Shown: positions 1-7,885 of the stretch, one piece after another
How positions within the stretch are numbered: the stretch's first letter is position 1
Layout of the letters: each line of letters starts with the position of its first letter
Origin: an uncultured Flavobacteriales bacterium
GTDB taxonomy: Bacteria; Bacteroidota; Bacteroidia; Palsa-965
Direction of reading: 5' to 3'
Assembly: GCA_946478675.1 (NCBI GenBank)
Contig: CAMLEF010000198.1
Location: 1-8,542, forward strand
Length of the DNA stretch: 8,542 nt
Made by a program: the position numbers and the translations under genes
The notes under the pieces: generated by a model
Told to the model about the DNA's origin: nothing
Databases searched by the model: none
The model's input: only the letters and a program-made list of their open reading frames with translations

Positions 1-2306
1 ATCATTTCCGTGCGAGCGGGGAATACACGACCATTAACGTAAACGGCTGGAACGGTCTCGATACGTTTTACGTGCAGCTGTGGTACAGTCCCAACAGCAA
101 CAGCACAGGTCTTATTCCGCATCAATATGCCTATACCTCCAATGGCTCGCTGACCGCAACATTGCCGACGCCGTCGTTGTATTCGGAATATTATCTCGAG
201 ATCGGCGGACATACGACCAATGAAACCGGCGATTTTCATCTCCTGCTGAAAGCGCATAGCTATTGCGGAACCTGCGTGAAGCGTGCGGTCGTGGAGATGA
301 CGCCTGCGCCTGCTTACGGAACTTACGCGCTGGGCGACACCGTGACGATGTGCACGACCGTCGAGCGCTGGGATGCGGCGACCTCCGCTTATCTCCATGG
401 CATCGTTCCTGAATTCGGGAATGGCTGGGATACCAGCACCCTCACACCGGTGCAGGCGCCCGCAACGGCTTCTTCGACTACCGCGAACTACTGGCATTGG
501 ATGAACAACATCTTTACGCCGGCGGGATATCTTCCCGGCTATTTCTTCGACAGCAACTCGAATAATTCACCGTACGACAATGCCGGCGATAACGGCAACG
601 TGATGACGAGCTGGGAAGCCTGCTGGAAGATCCGCACGAAAACACAATGCACCGCGACCAACCTCGGCGTTTCCGTTCATTACTACAGCGATGCGGAAAC
701 AGGTAACGGCAATTCCGCTTCCGTCTGCAATCCGTATGCTGCGCCGTTCATCAATACCGCGATGAATTGCTGTGCTGCGCTGTCGGTGAATGTGAGCGGA
801 CCGTTCGGATGCACAGGTTCCGCAACGGTTACCGTAACGCCCGATCCGTCGATGTCCGCTTCGCAGATCGATTACACGATTTACAACGCCGGCGGAAACG
901 TTGCTGCGAATGCCAACAGCGTAACCGGGAATGCCTACTTCAATCTTCCTCCCGGCGATTACACGATCGAAGCTGTCGACAACAATTCGGCCTGCACGAT
1001 GCTGCGTTCCTTCAGCATTGAGCCGTATCTCGAAGCGTATGTCGTGCAAACGGCACTCGGTTGCGGAAGCGGAACAGGAACGGCTTTCGCTTACCCGCAG
1101 GGAGGCGGCGCACCGTTCACTTACTACTGGCCGAGCATCCCGACGGCTTCGCAAAACGATTCGGTAGCGATTGCACTTCCCGACGGATGGGTCAGCGTGA
1201 TCATCACCGATGCGTTCGGTTGTGTGGCGAAAGATTCCGTGTACATCACTTCGGGACCGGTGCCCAACGTCGCATTCGATTACACGACATCGCCCGTCTG
1301 TGCTTCGACGGATACGGTGAACATTGCCACGCTGCCGGGTTCTCCGGGCGGAACGTTCACGCTGGTGTCGCCGACGAATGCAGGAATTTTCGTGAACCCG
1401 CAAACCGGTGTGATCAATATGGCGAATTCGACTGTCACGCCGCCGTATTACGTGTATGTGCAGTATGCGTTTAATAACAATTGCAATACTTCATATACCG
1501 ATTCCATCTACGTGATGGCGACTCCCGCAGCGCCGACACTCTCGGGAAATAATGCCGTCGGTTATTGCATCGGCAGTTCCGCGCCGCAATTCAACGTCAG
1601 CGTTCCGATCGGCACGTTTGCATTGTGGTACGACAACCAGACGACGCAATACGCAAACGGCAACATGTTCACCACGCCGCTCAATTCATCGACTACAGCC
1701 GGAACGTATTACTACGGCGTCGTAACGGTTCCGCTGGCGAATGTGTCCTGCACGAGTCTCCCGGTACTGTGCGTGGTGAATGCCGTGTATCCGCCTTACA
1801 TCAGCATTTCCGCCGACACGACCATTTGTCCCGGAGAAACGGCAACACTCGCGGTTTCTCCCTGTTCGACCTGCGTCTACACCTGGAACCCGGTGAATAC
1901 GATCGGGCCGTCCAACGTTCCGGCGATTGAGGTTACTCCTTCGCAAACGACTACATACACTGTTACCGCTTCCGATCCGAACGGTTGCAGCGCGTCATTG
2001 TCTACCACCGTCAACATTGATGCGGAAGCAAGCTGCCTGTTTACGGTTTATCACGGTTTCACTCCGAACGGCGACGGGCACAACGACACGTGGATCATCG
2101 ACGGCGCGGAGCAATATCCGAACACGACGGTATGGATTTACAATCGTTGGGGAAAGCGGGTTTGGTCCGCAACCGCTTACGATAACGTCAATGTCGTCTG
2201 GAACGGAACGGATGAAAACAATACGCATCTTCCGGACGGAACTTACTACTACATCATCACCGTCGGCACAACTCAAACGAACGGTTGGGTCGAACTTTCA
2301 CATTAA
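1..2306 (+). CDS. Secreted multi-domain adhesin-like protein with T9SS type B (gliding motility-associated) C-terminal sorting domain, 5' partial
   Basis: The frame is open from the window edge (first full codon at base 3), so 767 residues are visible and the N-terminus with its signal peptide lies upstream. The GTG at base 72 is internal: in-frame codons before it read as normal protein. Approximate modules, numbered from base 3: residues 1-255, beta-rich region of unknown type with a C-G-T-C pair; 258-341, SprB/Ig-like; 342-417, SprB-like repeat (G-C-G-S-G-T-G-T-A ... ITDAFGCVAKDSV); 419-508, Ig-like module with PGSPGGTF and NPQTGVINM; 509-595, Ig-like (P-A-A-P-T start, ALWYD core, TAGTYYYGV); 599-672, PKD-like with SADTTICPGE and TTTYTVTASDPNGC; about 681-767, sorting domain with FTPNGDGHNDTW, IYNRWGKRVW and LPDGTYYY, ending GWVELSH. 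In known Bacteroidota proteins that domain directs export through T9SS to the cell surface or medium. No catalytic domain is visible; adhesion or matrix function is inferred. The next gene starts 7 bp downstream. Confidence 0.9.
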   Translation, partial: HFRASGEYTTINVNGWNGLDTFYVQLWYSPNSNSTGLIPHQYAYTSNGSLTATLPTPSLYSEYYLEIGGHTTNETGDFHLLLKAHSYCGTCVKRAVVEMTPAPAYGTYALGDTVTMCTTVERWDAATSAYLHGIVPEFGNGWDTSTLTPVQAPATASSTTANYWHWMNNIFTPAGYLPGYFFDSNSNNSPYDNAGDNGNVMTSWEACWKIRTKTQCTATNLGVSVHYYSDAETGNGNSASVCNPYAAPFINTAMNCCAALSVNVSGPFGCTGSATVTVTPDPSMSASQIDYTIYNAGGNVAANANSVTGNAYFNLPPGDYTIEAVDNNSACTMLRSFSIEPYLEAYVVQTALGCGSGTGTAFAYPQGGGAPFTYYWPSIPTASQNDSVAIALPDGWVSVIITDAFGCVAKDSVYITSGPVPNVAFDYTTSPVCASTDTVNIATLPGSPGGTFTLVSPTNAGIFVNPQTGVINMANSTVTPPYYVYVQYAFNNNCNTSYTDSIYVMATPAAPTLSGNNAVGYCIGSSAPQFNVSVPIGTFALWYDNQTTQYANGNMFTTPLNSSTTAGTYYYGVVTVPLANVSCTSLPVLCVVNAVYPPYISISADTTICPGETATLAVSPCSTCVYTWNPVNTIGPSNVPAIEVTPSQTTTYTVTASDPNGCSASLSTTVNIDAEASCLFTVYHGFTPNGDGHNDTWIIDGAEQYPNTTVWIYNRWGKRVWSATAYDNVNVVWNGTDENNTHLPDGTYYYIITVGTTQTNGWVELSH

Positions 2307-2313
2307 CGCCTGA

Positions 2314-4986
2314 ATGAAAACGTTGCGCATTCTCTTTTCTGCATTATTGTTTTCCCTCACCGGGATTTCCCTTTTCGCGCAGGCTCCTCCGCAGGGCATC
2401 AATTACCAGGCGGTAGCACGCAACACGGCCGGCGTGGAAATGGCGAATGCTGCATTGACCGTGCGCATCGGCATTTATTCCGACGCTGCTGCAACAGTGC
2501 AGGTGTTTGAAGAAACGCACAACGTCACGACGAACGCTTTCGGTTTGTTCAACGTGATCATCGGGCAAGGCACGCAAACGTCGACGAACGCGTTCAACAC
2601 GATCTCGTGGGCAACAAGTGCGTACTATTTGAAAGTTGAAGTGGATGCCGGCAGCGGTTTCACGAACATGGGCACGACGCAATTGATGAGTGTTCCGTAC
2701 GCATTATACGCAGGCGCATCCGCAGGCGGCCCGACAGGTCCCACCGGCCCTACGGGATTAGCTGGGGCTTCCGGTGCAACTGGAGCTACAGGTGCACCAG
2801 GAAACATCGGTCCGCAAGGCGCAACCGGCCCGCAGGGAATTGCAGGTGCAACCGGCGCACAAGGCCCGCAAGGCGCAACAGGTGCAACCGGTGACGGCAT
2901 CCTGAGCATTGTCGATAACGGCAACGGCACACTGACGATCACGTACGGTTCTTCATCGACAACGACTTCTTCACTCTACGGTCCGACAGGCGCTATCGGT
3001 GCAACAGGAGCCATGGGACCTTCCGGCCCGAGCGGAGATATTGGAGCAACAGGCGCAACGGGACCTAACGGTGCAACAGGAGCAGTCGGCGCAACCGGCC
3101 CGATGGGTCCTTCCGGCCCGAGCGGTGATGTGGGCGCGACAGGCGCTACGGGTCCAATCGGAGCAACAGGAGTTGCAGGCCCGGTTGGTGCAACTGGTCC
3201 TACGGGACTGACAGGAAATAATGGCGCAACCGGCCCGACAGGATTAACCGGAAATACTGGTGCTGCAGGAGCAACAGGAGCAACCGGTCCTTCCGGCGCA
3301 AATGGAGCAAACGGCGCAACGGGAGCGACCGGCTTTCTTTCGAATGGCGCCGCTGCGGGCAACACGCCTTACTGGAATGGCTCCGCATGGATCGTCAACA
3401 GCAGCAATATTTATAACAACGGCGGCAACGTCGGCATCGGCACGACAGGTCCTTCGGCGCCGTTTCATGTAACTAGCGCAGTGAGCGGCGCGCCGACCAT
3501 GCTGGTCGATAATTCGGCCGGTGGTTTCTCTGCGCGTTTCACCAGCCTGGTCGGCATCGGCACGGCAGCGGGTACGCCGGGCGCGTATTTGTCCGTTGGC
3601 GGCAGCGCGGCGATCGGCCTGAGCTACTTCAATGCGCCTGCGCCTGCAAACGGGCTCATCGTGCAAGGCTCAACGGCGATCGGTACCAATTCACCTTCCG
3701 ACTTTTTCCACGTGAGCCGTCCGTCCGTTTCTGCCAGCGCAGAAAGCATTGCGCGCTTTTCGGTTTCCGATGCTTCCGCTTCTTACATCCAGTTCACGAA
3801 CAACTCGGCCACCGACGGAAACTTCGAGCCGAAAATTTTCGCTTACCAGAACGGAACGGTGAATCCTTCGCTGACGATCGAAGCGGATAACAACAACGAC
3901 GCAAACGGTCAACCCGTCATTGTGATCAATGGAAAGTCCGCCGGTGACGACGTCGGTTTCCGTCCGTTGTTCGACGTGCGTGATAACGGCGTATCGACGT
4001 TCTTCATCGATAAAGACGGTAACGCCGGGTTCGGAAATAATACCTTTCCGCTGGCAAAATTGCATGTCGTATCGACTTCCACGAACTTCAACGAAACATT
4101 CCGTATTACAAATACAGCTTCTTCCGGTGCGGGCGTTTATTTCGATGCGGCGAACAAAGACTGGATGATTTTTGCCAGCAATTCGACCAGCAGCTCCGGC
4201 GACCAGAAACTCGTGTTCCGCGATTATTCCACAGCGATGGATCGCATGGCCATCGATGCGAACGGCAACGTCGGCGTCGGCACGGATTTCCCGGGACTCT
4301 TTGCAGGATCGGCGCGTTACTTCACCGTTTCCGCAGGTGACAACTACGGTGCTTATCCGGTTTCGCTGGAATTGCAGGGTTCGAATAACTCCACACTTAC
4401 TCCTTTCGCGCAGATCGATTTCGCTTCCTACGGTACGGCGGCCGATGATGCAGCACGTATCGATGCGCGTCGCGGCGGCTCTACAGCAATGGGCACGCTG
4501 GTTTTCTCTACCAACGACGGCACCACGCTCAACGAACGCCTGCGCATCACCAACAACGGTAACGTCGGCATCAACACCGGAAACTCCACGATTTCCACCA
4601 ACGCTTTGCTCGCGATCAAAGACGGACACCTGCAGGTGATGCAAACCACGATTCCGAACGTCGCGCTCGGCAACGCAGGCACGGGCTCATCGGTAACGAT
4701 CAGTTCCCTCAATCCGAAGTCGACGGACGTTACCGGCAAAGTGACGATTACTACCGGCACCGGTGCAGGAACCGGCGCGTACGTCACCGTGACTTATAAT
4801 AAACCGTATGGATCCGTTCCCGTCGTTATGCTGACGCCCGCCAATGCCGCCGCCGCACAGGCTGTCACCGCTTACGGCGTGTATGTACAGAACAGCACCA
4901 CAAGCGGATTCTCCATCGGGATGCTTTCCGCAGTTCCGGCAAGTGTAACCATGACGTTCAACTACATGGTCATCGAGACCCAATAA
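2314..4986 (+). CDS. Collagen-like surface fibre protein, paralogue 1 of a tandem array (890 aa)
   Basis: The ATG is preceded directly by an in-frame TGA (2311-2313), and the first residues form a clear signal peptide ([13 protein letters not shown]..., likely cut after LFA at residue 22). No lipobox Cys is present. Order of parts: residues 23-138, the N-terminal module common in Bacteroidota ([37 protein letters not shown]); 139-192, 18 Gly-X-Y triplets; 193-222, an interruption with the core [13 protein letters not shown]; 223-339, 39 triplets; 340-373, a hinge containing [10 protein letters not shown]; then a tail with G-x-x-G-x-G/N-T-type repeats near 372, 455, 568, 650 and 748 plus [12 protein letters not shown]; about 804-890, a Gly/Thr/Val-rich beta-type C-terminal domain ending FNYMVIETQ. 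Neither an S74-type chaperone motif nor a T9SS sorting domain is visible. Collagen-type triplets with a following tail suggest a trimeric extracellular fibre; the ligand is unknown. The gene likely shares a transcript with both neighbours. Confidence 0.9.
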   Translation: MKTLRILFSALLFSLTGISLFAQAPPQGINYQAVARNTAGVEMANAALTVRIGIYSDAAATVQVFEETHNVTTNAFGLFNVIIGQGTQTSTNAFNTISWATSAYYLKVEVDAGSGFTNMGTTQLMSVPYALYAGASAGGPTGPTGPTGLAGASGATGATGAPGNIGPQGATGPQGIAGATGAQGPQGATGATGDGILSIVDNGNGTLTITYGSSSTTTSSLYGPTGAIGATGAMGPSGPSGDIGATGATGPNGATGAVGATGPMGPSGPSGDVGATGATGPIGATGVAGPVGATGPTGLTGNNGATGPTGLTGNTGAAGATGATGPSGANGANGATGATGFLSNGAAAGNTPYWNGSAWIVNSSNIYNNGGNVGIGTTGPSAPFHVTSAVSGAPTMLVDNSAGGFSARFTSLVGIGTAAGTPGAYLSVGGSAAIGLSYFNAPAPANGLIVQGSTAIGTNSPSDFFHVSRPSVSASAESIARFSVSDASASYIQFTNNSATDGNFEPKIFAYQNGTVNPSLTIEADNNNDANGQPVIVINGKSAGDDVGFRPLFDVRDNGVSTFFIDKDGNAGFGNNTFPLAKLHVVSTSTNFNETFRITNTASSGAGVYFDAANKDWMIFASNSTSSSGDQKLVFRDYSTAMDRMAIDANGNVGVGTDFPGLFAGSARYFTVSAGDNYGAYPVSLELQGSNNSTLTPFAQIDFASYGTAADDAARIDARRGGSTAMGTLVFSTNDGTTLNERLRITNNGNVGINTGNSTISTNALLAIKDGHLQVMQTTIPNVALGNAGTGSSVTISSLNPKSTDVTGKVTITTGTGAGTGAYVTVTYNKPYGSVPVVMLTPANAAAAQAVTAYGVYVQNSTTSGFSIGMLSAVPASVTMTFNYMVIETQ
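2380..2727 (+). repeat. Conserved N-terminal module, copy 1 of 3
   Basis: This ~348-bp segment encodes the mature N-terminus of paralogue 1. It recurs without gaps at 5043-5390 and 7940-8287. By hand comparison, copies 1 and 2 differ at about 24 synonymous codons and one replacement codon, and copies 1 and 3 at about 23 synonymous and one replacement. The similarity begins at the predicted signal peptidase site and runs on into the Gly-X-Y blocks. Homogenisation or strong purifying selection on the protein would explain the pattern. Confidence 0.9.
2728..3330 (+). repeat. Gly-X-Y collagen-like triplet region of paralogue 1 (18 + 39 triplets)
   Basis: Two uninterrupted blocks of Gly-X-Y codons, at 2728-2889 and 2980-3330, are separated by a 90-bp non-collagen segment. 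GAT and GPT triplets dominate. Pro sits mostly in X and Thr in Y. No Lys, Arg or Glu occurs; Asp in GDI and GDV is the only charge. Codons vary (GGA/GGC/GGT, ACA/ACC/ACG), so the DNA repeat is imperfect although the protein repeat is strict. Confidence 0.93.
3700..3996 (+). repeat. Shared tail module, copy in paralogue 1
   Basis: This 297-bp (99-codon) segment aligns without gaps to 6201-6497 of paralogue 2, with eight amino-acid differences by hand count. It starts at DFFH after the AIGTNSP repeat, contains [18 protein letters not shown] and [16 protein letters not shown], and ends at DNGVS, after which the two proteins diverge. Confidence 0.88.
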
Positions 4987-4988
4987 CG

Positions 4989-7865
4989 ATGAGAAAAACG
5001 CTGACTCTCTTTTTCTTCTTCCTTGCAGGTGCTTTGCTTGCGCAGGCTCCTCCGCAGGGCATCAACTACCAGGCGGTAGCGCGCAACACGGCCGGCGTGG
5101 AAATGGCGAATGCGGCATTGACGGTTCGCATCGGTATTTATTCCGACGCGGCTGCAACGGTGCAGGTGTTTGAAGAAACGCACAACGTCACGACGAATGC
5201 TTTCGGTTTGTTCAATGTCATCATCGGGCAAGGAACGCAAACGTCGACGAGCGCGTTCAACACGATCTCGTGGGCAACGAGCGCGTACTATTTGAAAGTT
5301 GAAGTCGACGCAGGAAGCGGTTTTACTAACATGGGCACGACGCAGCTGATGAGTGTTCCGTACGCATTGTATGCAGGCGCATCCGCAGGCGGCCCGACAG
5401 GTCCCACCGGCCCGACCGGATTGACAGGAGCTTCCGGTGCAACAGGAGCCACAGGCGCACAAGGCAACGTCGGTCCGCAAGGCGCTACCGGCGCGCAGGG
5501 AGCTGCAGGTGCAACCGGCGCACAAGGTCCGCAGGGCGCAACAGGAGCGACAGGCGCAACCGGTGACGGCATCATGAACATTGTCGACAACGGCAACGGC
5601 ACACTGACGATTACGTACGGTTCTTCATCGACAACAACTTCTTCACTTTACGGCCCGACGGGCGCTATCGGTGCAACCGGCGCTATGGGGCCTTCCGGTC
5701 CGAGTGGTGATGTGGGCGCAACTGGCGCGACCGGACCTAACGGCGCAACAGGAGCAGTCGGCGCAACAGGTCCGATGGGTCCTTCCGGTCCGAGCGGTGA
5801 TGTGGGCGCAACCGGCGCTACGGGGCCAATCGGCGCTACAGGAGTTGCAGGCCCGGTTGGTGCAACCGGCCCGACAGGTCCGACAGGCTTAACCGGCAAC
5901 ACCGGAGCAGCAGGAGCAACCGGACCGACGGGATTGACAGGCAACACCGGCGCAGCAGGTACAACGGGTCCTACCGGTCCTACAGGTTTGACCGGCAACA
6001 CCGGCGCAGCAGGAGCAACAGGCCCCACCGGACCTTCCGGCGCAAATGGAGCAAACGGCGCAACGGGAGCGACAGGCTTTCTTTCCAACGGCGCCGCTGC
6101 GGGCAACACGCCTTACTGGAATGGATCGGTGTGGGTCGTGAACAGCAGCAACATTTTTAACAATGGCGGCAACGTCGGTATCGGCACCAGCTCGCCTGCG
6201 GATTTTTTCCACGCCAGCCGCCCGGCAGTTTCTTCCACCGCGGAAAGTATTGCGCGTTTTTCGGTTTCCGATGCTTCCGCTTCTTACATCCAGTTCACGA
6301 ACAACTCGGCCACCGACGGCAACTTCGAACCGAAAATTTTCGCTTACCAGAACGGAACGGTGAACCCTTCGCTGACGATTGAAGCAGACAACAACAATGA
6401 CGCGGCAGGATCGCCGGTCATCGTCATCAATGGAAAGTCTGCAGGCGATGATGTGGGTTTCCGTCCGCTGTTTGCCGTGCAGGACAACGGCGTGTCGCAG
6501 CTGCTCATTGACCAAAATGGAAACGTCGGCATCAATGACAATACGCCGACATCCAAGCTTACGGTAGGCGGCACGGCGGAGATGAGCGGTTTCCTCCTGG
6601 GCACCGGAGCAGCCAATGGATACGTACTCGTTTCCGATGCTTCCGGCAACGGCACCTGGCAGGATCCCAACGCGATGTCGAACGGCAACTGGGTGCGTGC
6701 GGGCAACAACATTTACAATGGCAACCCGGGCAACGTCGGCGTCGGTATTTCGCCTTCGTATTTCTTCCACGTTTATAAAAACGGGTTGAACAGCGGCGGA
6801 TACATGTCGTACTTCGATGCGAACGGTGCTTCGTCTTCTACGCTGGTTTCCATTGGCGCTTACGTGATGAATACGGGCACCGGTGATGGCTACGCGTTGC
6901 AGGGCAATGCTTACGCGGCAAGCGGAAACGCAGCGGCCGGTTCGTTCTACGCACAAGGCGGCGGTACCGGCTACAAGATGGGCGTGGATGCATCGGCAAC
7001 GGGAAGTACGACGGCCAACTTCGCCGTACGCGGTATCGTCAACTCCAGCAGCGGTGGCACGAACTACGGTGTTTATGGGTCCGCTTCCGGTGGACCTACC
7101 AACTGGGCCGGCTATTTTGCCAATGGAGATGTTTTTGTGCAGAATGGATTGGGAGTCGGTAATTTTCCGACATCGGCAAAGATGCAGGTGCGCGGCCTCA
7201 CGGGATCATCAGCTTCTTCGTATACTTTCCGCGCAGAGAACAATATTGGAGGGACACTCTTCGTAGTGCGCGATGATGGCTTCGTAGGGGTCGGCACAAC
7301 AACCGGTTTCAAATTGAGCGTGAACGGCAACGTCGGTATTCCTGCTACAAACACCTACCGTTACAATACAGCGAAAACGAAAAAGTACAAAGTCGGTGTA
7401 GCCGATATGCGCAGCGCCAATGAAAACCTGTACAAAGCGCAGGTCGATGATGGATTTTCTTCGGCTACCATCAACGGTTTGAACTCCATGTGGGCTACGG
7501 GCGGCACTCCCGGGAATCCGGCCTATTTCATTGCGCCGGTCCACCTGCCCGACAGCGCCGTGATTACCGCGCTTGCCGCGCAGCTCGTCAAGAACGGCGG
7601 AAGCCTGCAGTCGGTGGTCGAACTGTACCGCACCGATGGCACCGGCTATCTCGGCAATACTGCGCAGCTCATTGCAACCTGCACAACGACGAACAGCGGT
7701 GGTAACGTAGCGTATGTCAGCGCTTCGTCCGTCAATGCCGCATACAATGTGGTCGACAACAACACCTATTATTATTTCATCCGGTACTCCGGGGAACAGA
7801 GTGTCCAAAATCTCAGGTTTGTGAATGCGACAATAACCTACCAGATCTACCGGTCGGATTATTGA
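4989..7865 (+). CDS. Collagen-like surface fibre protein, paralogue 2 of a tandem array (958 aa)
   Basis: It starts 2 bp after the stop of the previous gene (TAA-CG-ATG), a spacing that suggests coupled translation. Signal peptide: [18 protein letters not shown], residues 1-18. Residues 19-134 are the shared N-terminal module, differing from paralogue 1 by one replacement (Asn to Ser in the TST[N/S]AF segment). Residues 135-191 are 19 Gly-X-Y triplets, 192-221 the conserved interruption, 222-362 a further 47 triplets (eight more than paralogue 1). The tail opens with [10 protein letters not shown] and [13 protein letters not shown] (about 377-403), then a 99-residue block closely matching paralogue 1 (405-503). 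After that it diverges: [14 protein letters not shown], a segment with GVYGSASGG and [10 protein letters not shown] (about 692-720), [14 protein letters not shown], and a distinct beta-rich C-terminal region (about 786-958) starting [17 protein letters not shown] and ending [11 protein letters not shown] do not recognise this last domain by name. No T9SS sorting domain is visible. The role is inferred: a secreted fibre with the same base and stalk but another tip. Confidence 0.9.
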   Translation: MRKTLTLFFFFLAGALLAQAPPQGINYQAVARNTAGVEMANAALTVRIGIYSDAAATVQVFEETHNVTTNAFGLFNVIIGQGTQTSTSAFNTISWATSAYYLKVEVDAGSGFTNMGTTQLMSVPYALYAGASAGGPTGPTGPTGLTGASGATGATGAQGNVGPQGATGAQGAAGATGAQGPQGATGATGATGDGIMNIVDNGNGTLTITYGSSSTTTSSLYGPTGAIGATGAMGPSGPSGDVGATGATGPNGATGAVGATGPMGPSGPSGDVGATGATGPIGATGVAGPVGATGPTGPTGLTGNTGAAGATGPTGLTGNTGAAGTTGPTGPTGLTGNTGAAGATGPTGPSGANGANGATGATGFLSNGAAAGNTPYWNGSVWVVNSSNIFNNGGNVGIGTSSPADFFHASRPAVSSTAESIARFSVSDASASYIQFTNNSATDGNFEPKIFAYQNGTVNPSLTIEADNNNDAAGSPVIVINGKSAGDDVGFRPLFAVQDNGVSQLLIDQNGNVGINDNTPTSKLTVGGTAEMSGFLLGTGAANGYVLVSDASGNGTWQDPNAMSNGNWVRAGNNIYNGNPGNVGVGISPSYFFHVYKNGLNSGGYMSYFDANGASSSTLVSIGAYVMNTGTGDGYALQGNAYAASGNAAAGSFYAQGGGTGYKMGVDASATGSTTANFAVRGIVNSSSGGTNYGVYGSASGGPTNWAGYFANGDVFVQNGLGVGNFPTSAKMQVRGLTGSSASSYTFRAENNIGGTLFVVRDDGFVGVGTTTGFKLSVNGNVGIPATNTYRYNTAKTKKYKVGVADMRSANENLYKAQVDDGFSSATINGLNSMWATGGTPGNPAYFIAPVHLPDSAVITALAAQLVKNGGSLQSVVELYRTDGTGYLGNTAQLIATCTTTNSGGNVAYVSASSVNAAYNVVDNNTYYYFIRYSGEQSVQNLRFVNATITYQIYRSDY
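5043..5390 (+). repeat. Conserved N-terminal module, copy 2 of 3
   Basis: Second copy of the module, in paralogue 2. It agrees with copy 3 against copy 1 near its two ends (CAG-CTG for Gln-Leu, TTG-TAT for Leu-Tyr), but differs from both in the middle, with third-base changes such as ACG-GTT against ACC-GTG. Confidence 0.9.
5391..6074 (+). repeat. Gly-X-Y collagen-like triplet region of paralogue 2 (19 + 47 triplets)
   Basis: The blocks lie at 5391-5561 and 5652-6074 around the same 90-bp interruption. The order of the first 25 triplets in the second block matches paralogue 1 except for one Ile/Val change (GDI to GDV). The two then differ in the number of GLT-GNT-GAA units before both end in [15 protein letters not shown]. 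Confidence 0.93.
5868..6020 (+). repeat. Tandem ~45-54 bp repeat inside the collagen stalk of paralogue 2
   Basis: Three consecutive units of (GPT)1-2[10 protein letters not shown](A/T)T, of 18, 15 and 18 residues. Paralogue 1 has only [12 protein letters not shown] and one [15 protein letters not shown] at the matching place. This accounts for the stalk being eight triplets longer in paralogue 2. Unit copies differ at third bases. Confidence 0.85.
6201..6497 (+). repeat. Shared tail module, copy in paralogue 2
   Basis: Counterpart of 3700-3996. Here it follows the first GIGTSSP repeat after the stalk directly, whereas in paralogue 1 an extra 81 codons intervene. Most of the eight replacements lie at the edges of the module. 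Confidence 0.88.
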
Positions 7866-7885
7866 CGAGTTAAGAATTACTGCAA

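Noticed and set aside
72..74. GTG at base 72 as the start of the first gene
   Set aside because: The frame stays open to the window edge and the residues before it continue the same beta-rich sequence. No signal peptide follows the GTG, as a secreted T9SS cargo would need.
2728..3330. Regular repeats as a CRISPR array or satellite
   Set aside because: The 9-base periodicity is a Gly-X-Y codon pattern in an open frame, with no separate repeats and spacers.
2976..3365. Antisense open frames made of A-P-V-A-P repeats opposite the collagen blocks (also 5648-6109, 2625-2942, 5288-5602, 8185-8511)
   Set aside because: They are the reverse-strand reading of GGN-GCN-ACN triplets and exist only because the sense strand is repetitive. 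They have no signal, no spacing and no independent conservation.
3691..4644. Long antisense frames of 187-355 codons (also 567-1403, 4962-5525, 5889-6956, 7209-7808, 7907-8431)
   Set aside because: Their products are rich in Arg, Cys and His with no recognisable domain, and lie fully opposite well-supported genes. Third-base GC preference on the sense strand keeps the opposite frame free of stops.
4723..4983. S74-type intramolecular chaperone at the end of paralogue 1
   Set aside because: Such domains often follow G-N-V-G-I-G-T tails, but the segment is short, beta-rich and lacks the Lys/Ser-centred helical region expected of that family.
7866..7885. Promoter or terminator between paralogues 2 and 3
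   Set aside because: The 20-bp gap has no inverted repeat with a T-run and no match to the Bacteroidota TAnnTTTG -7 element with a TTG at -33.
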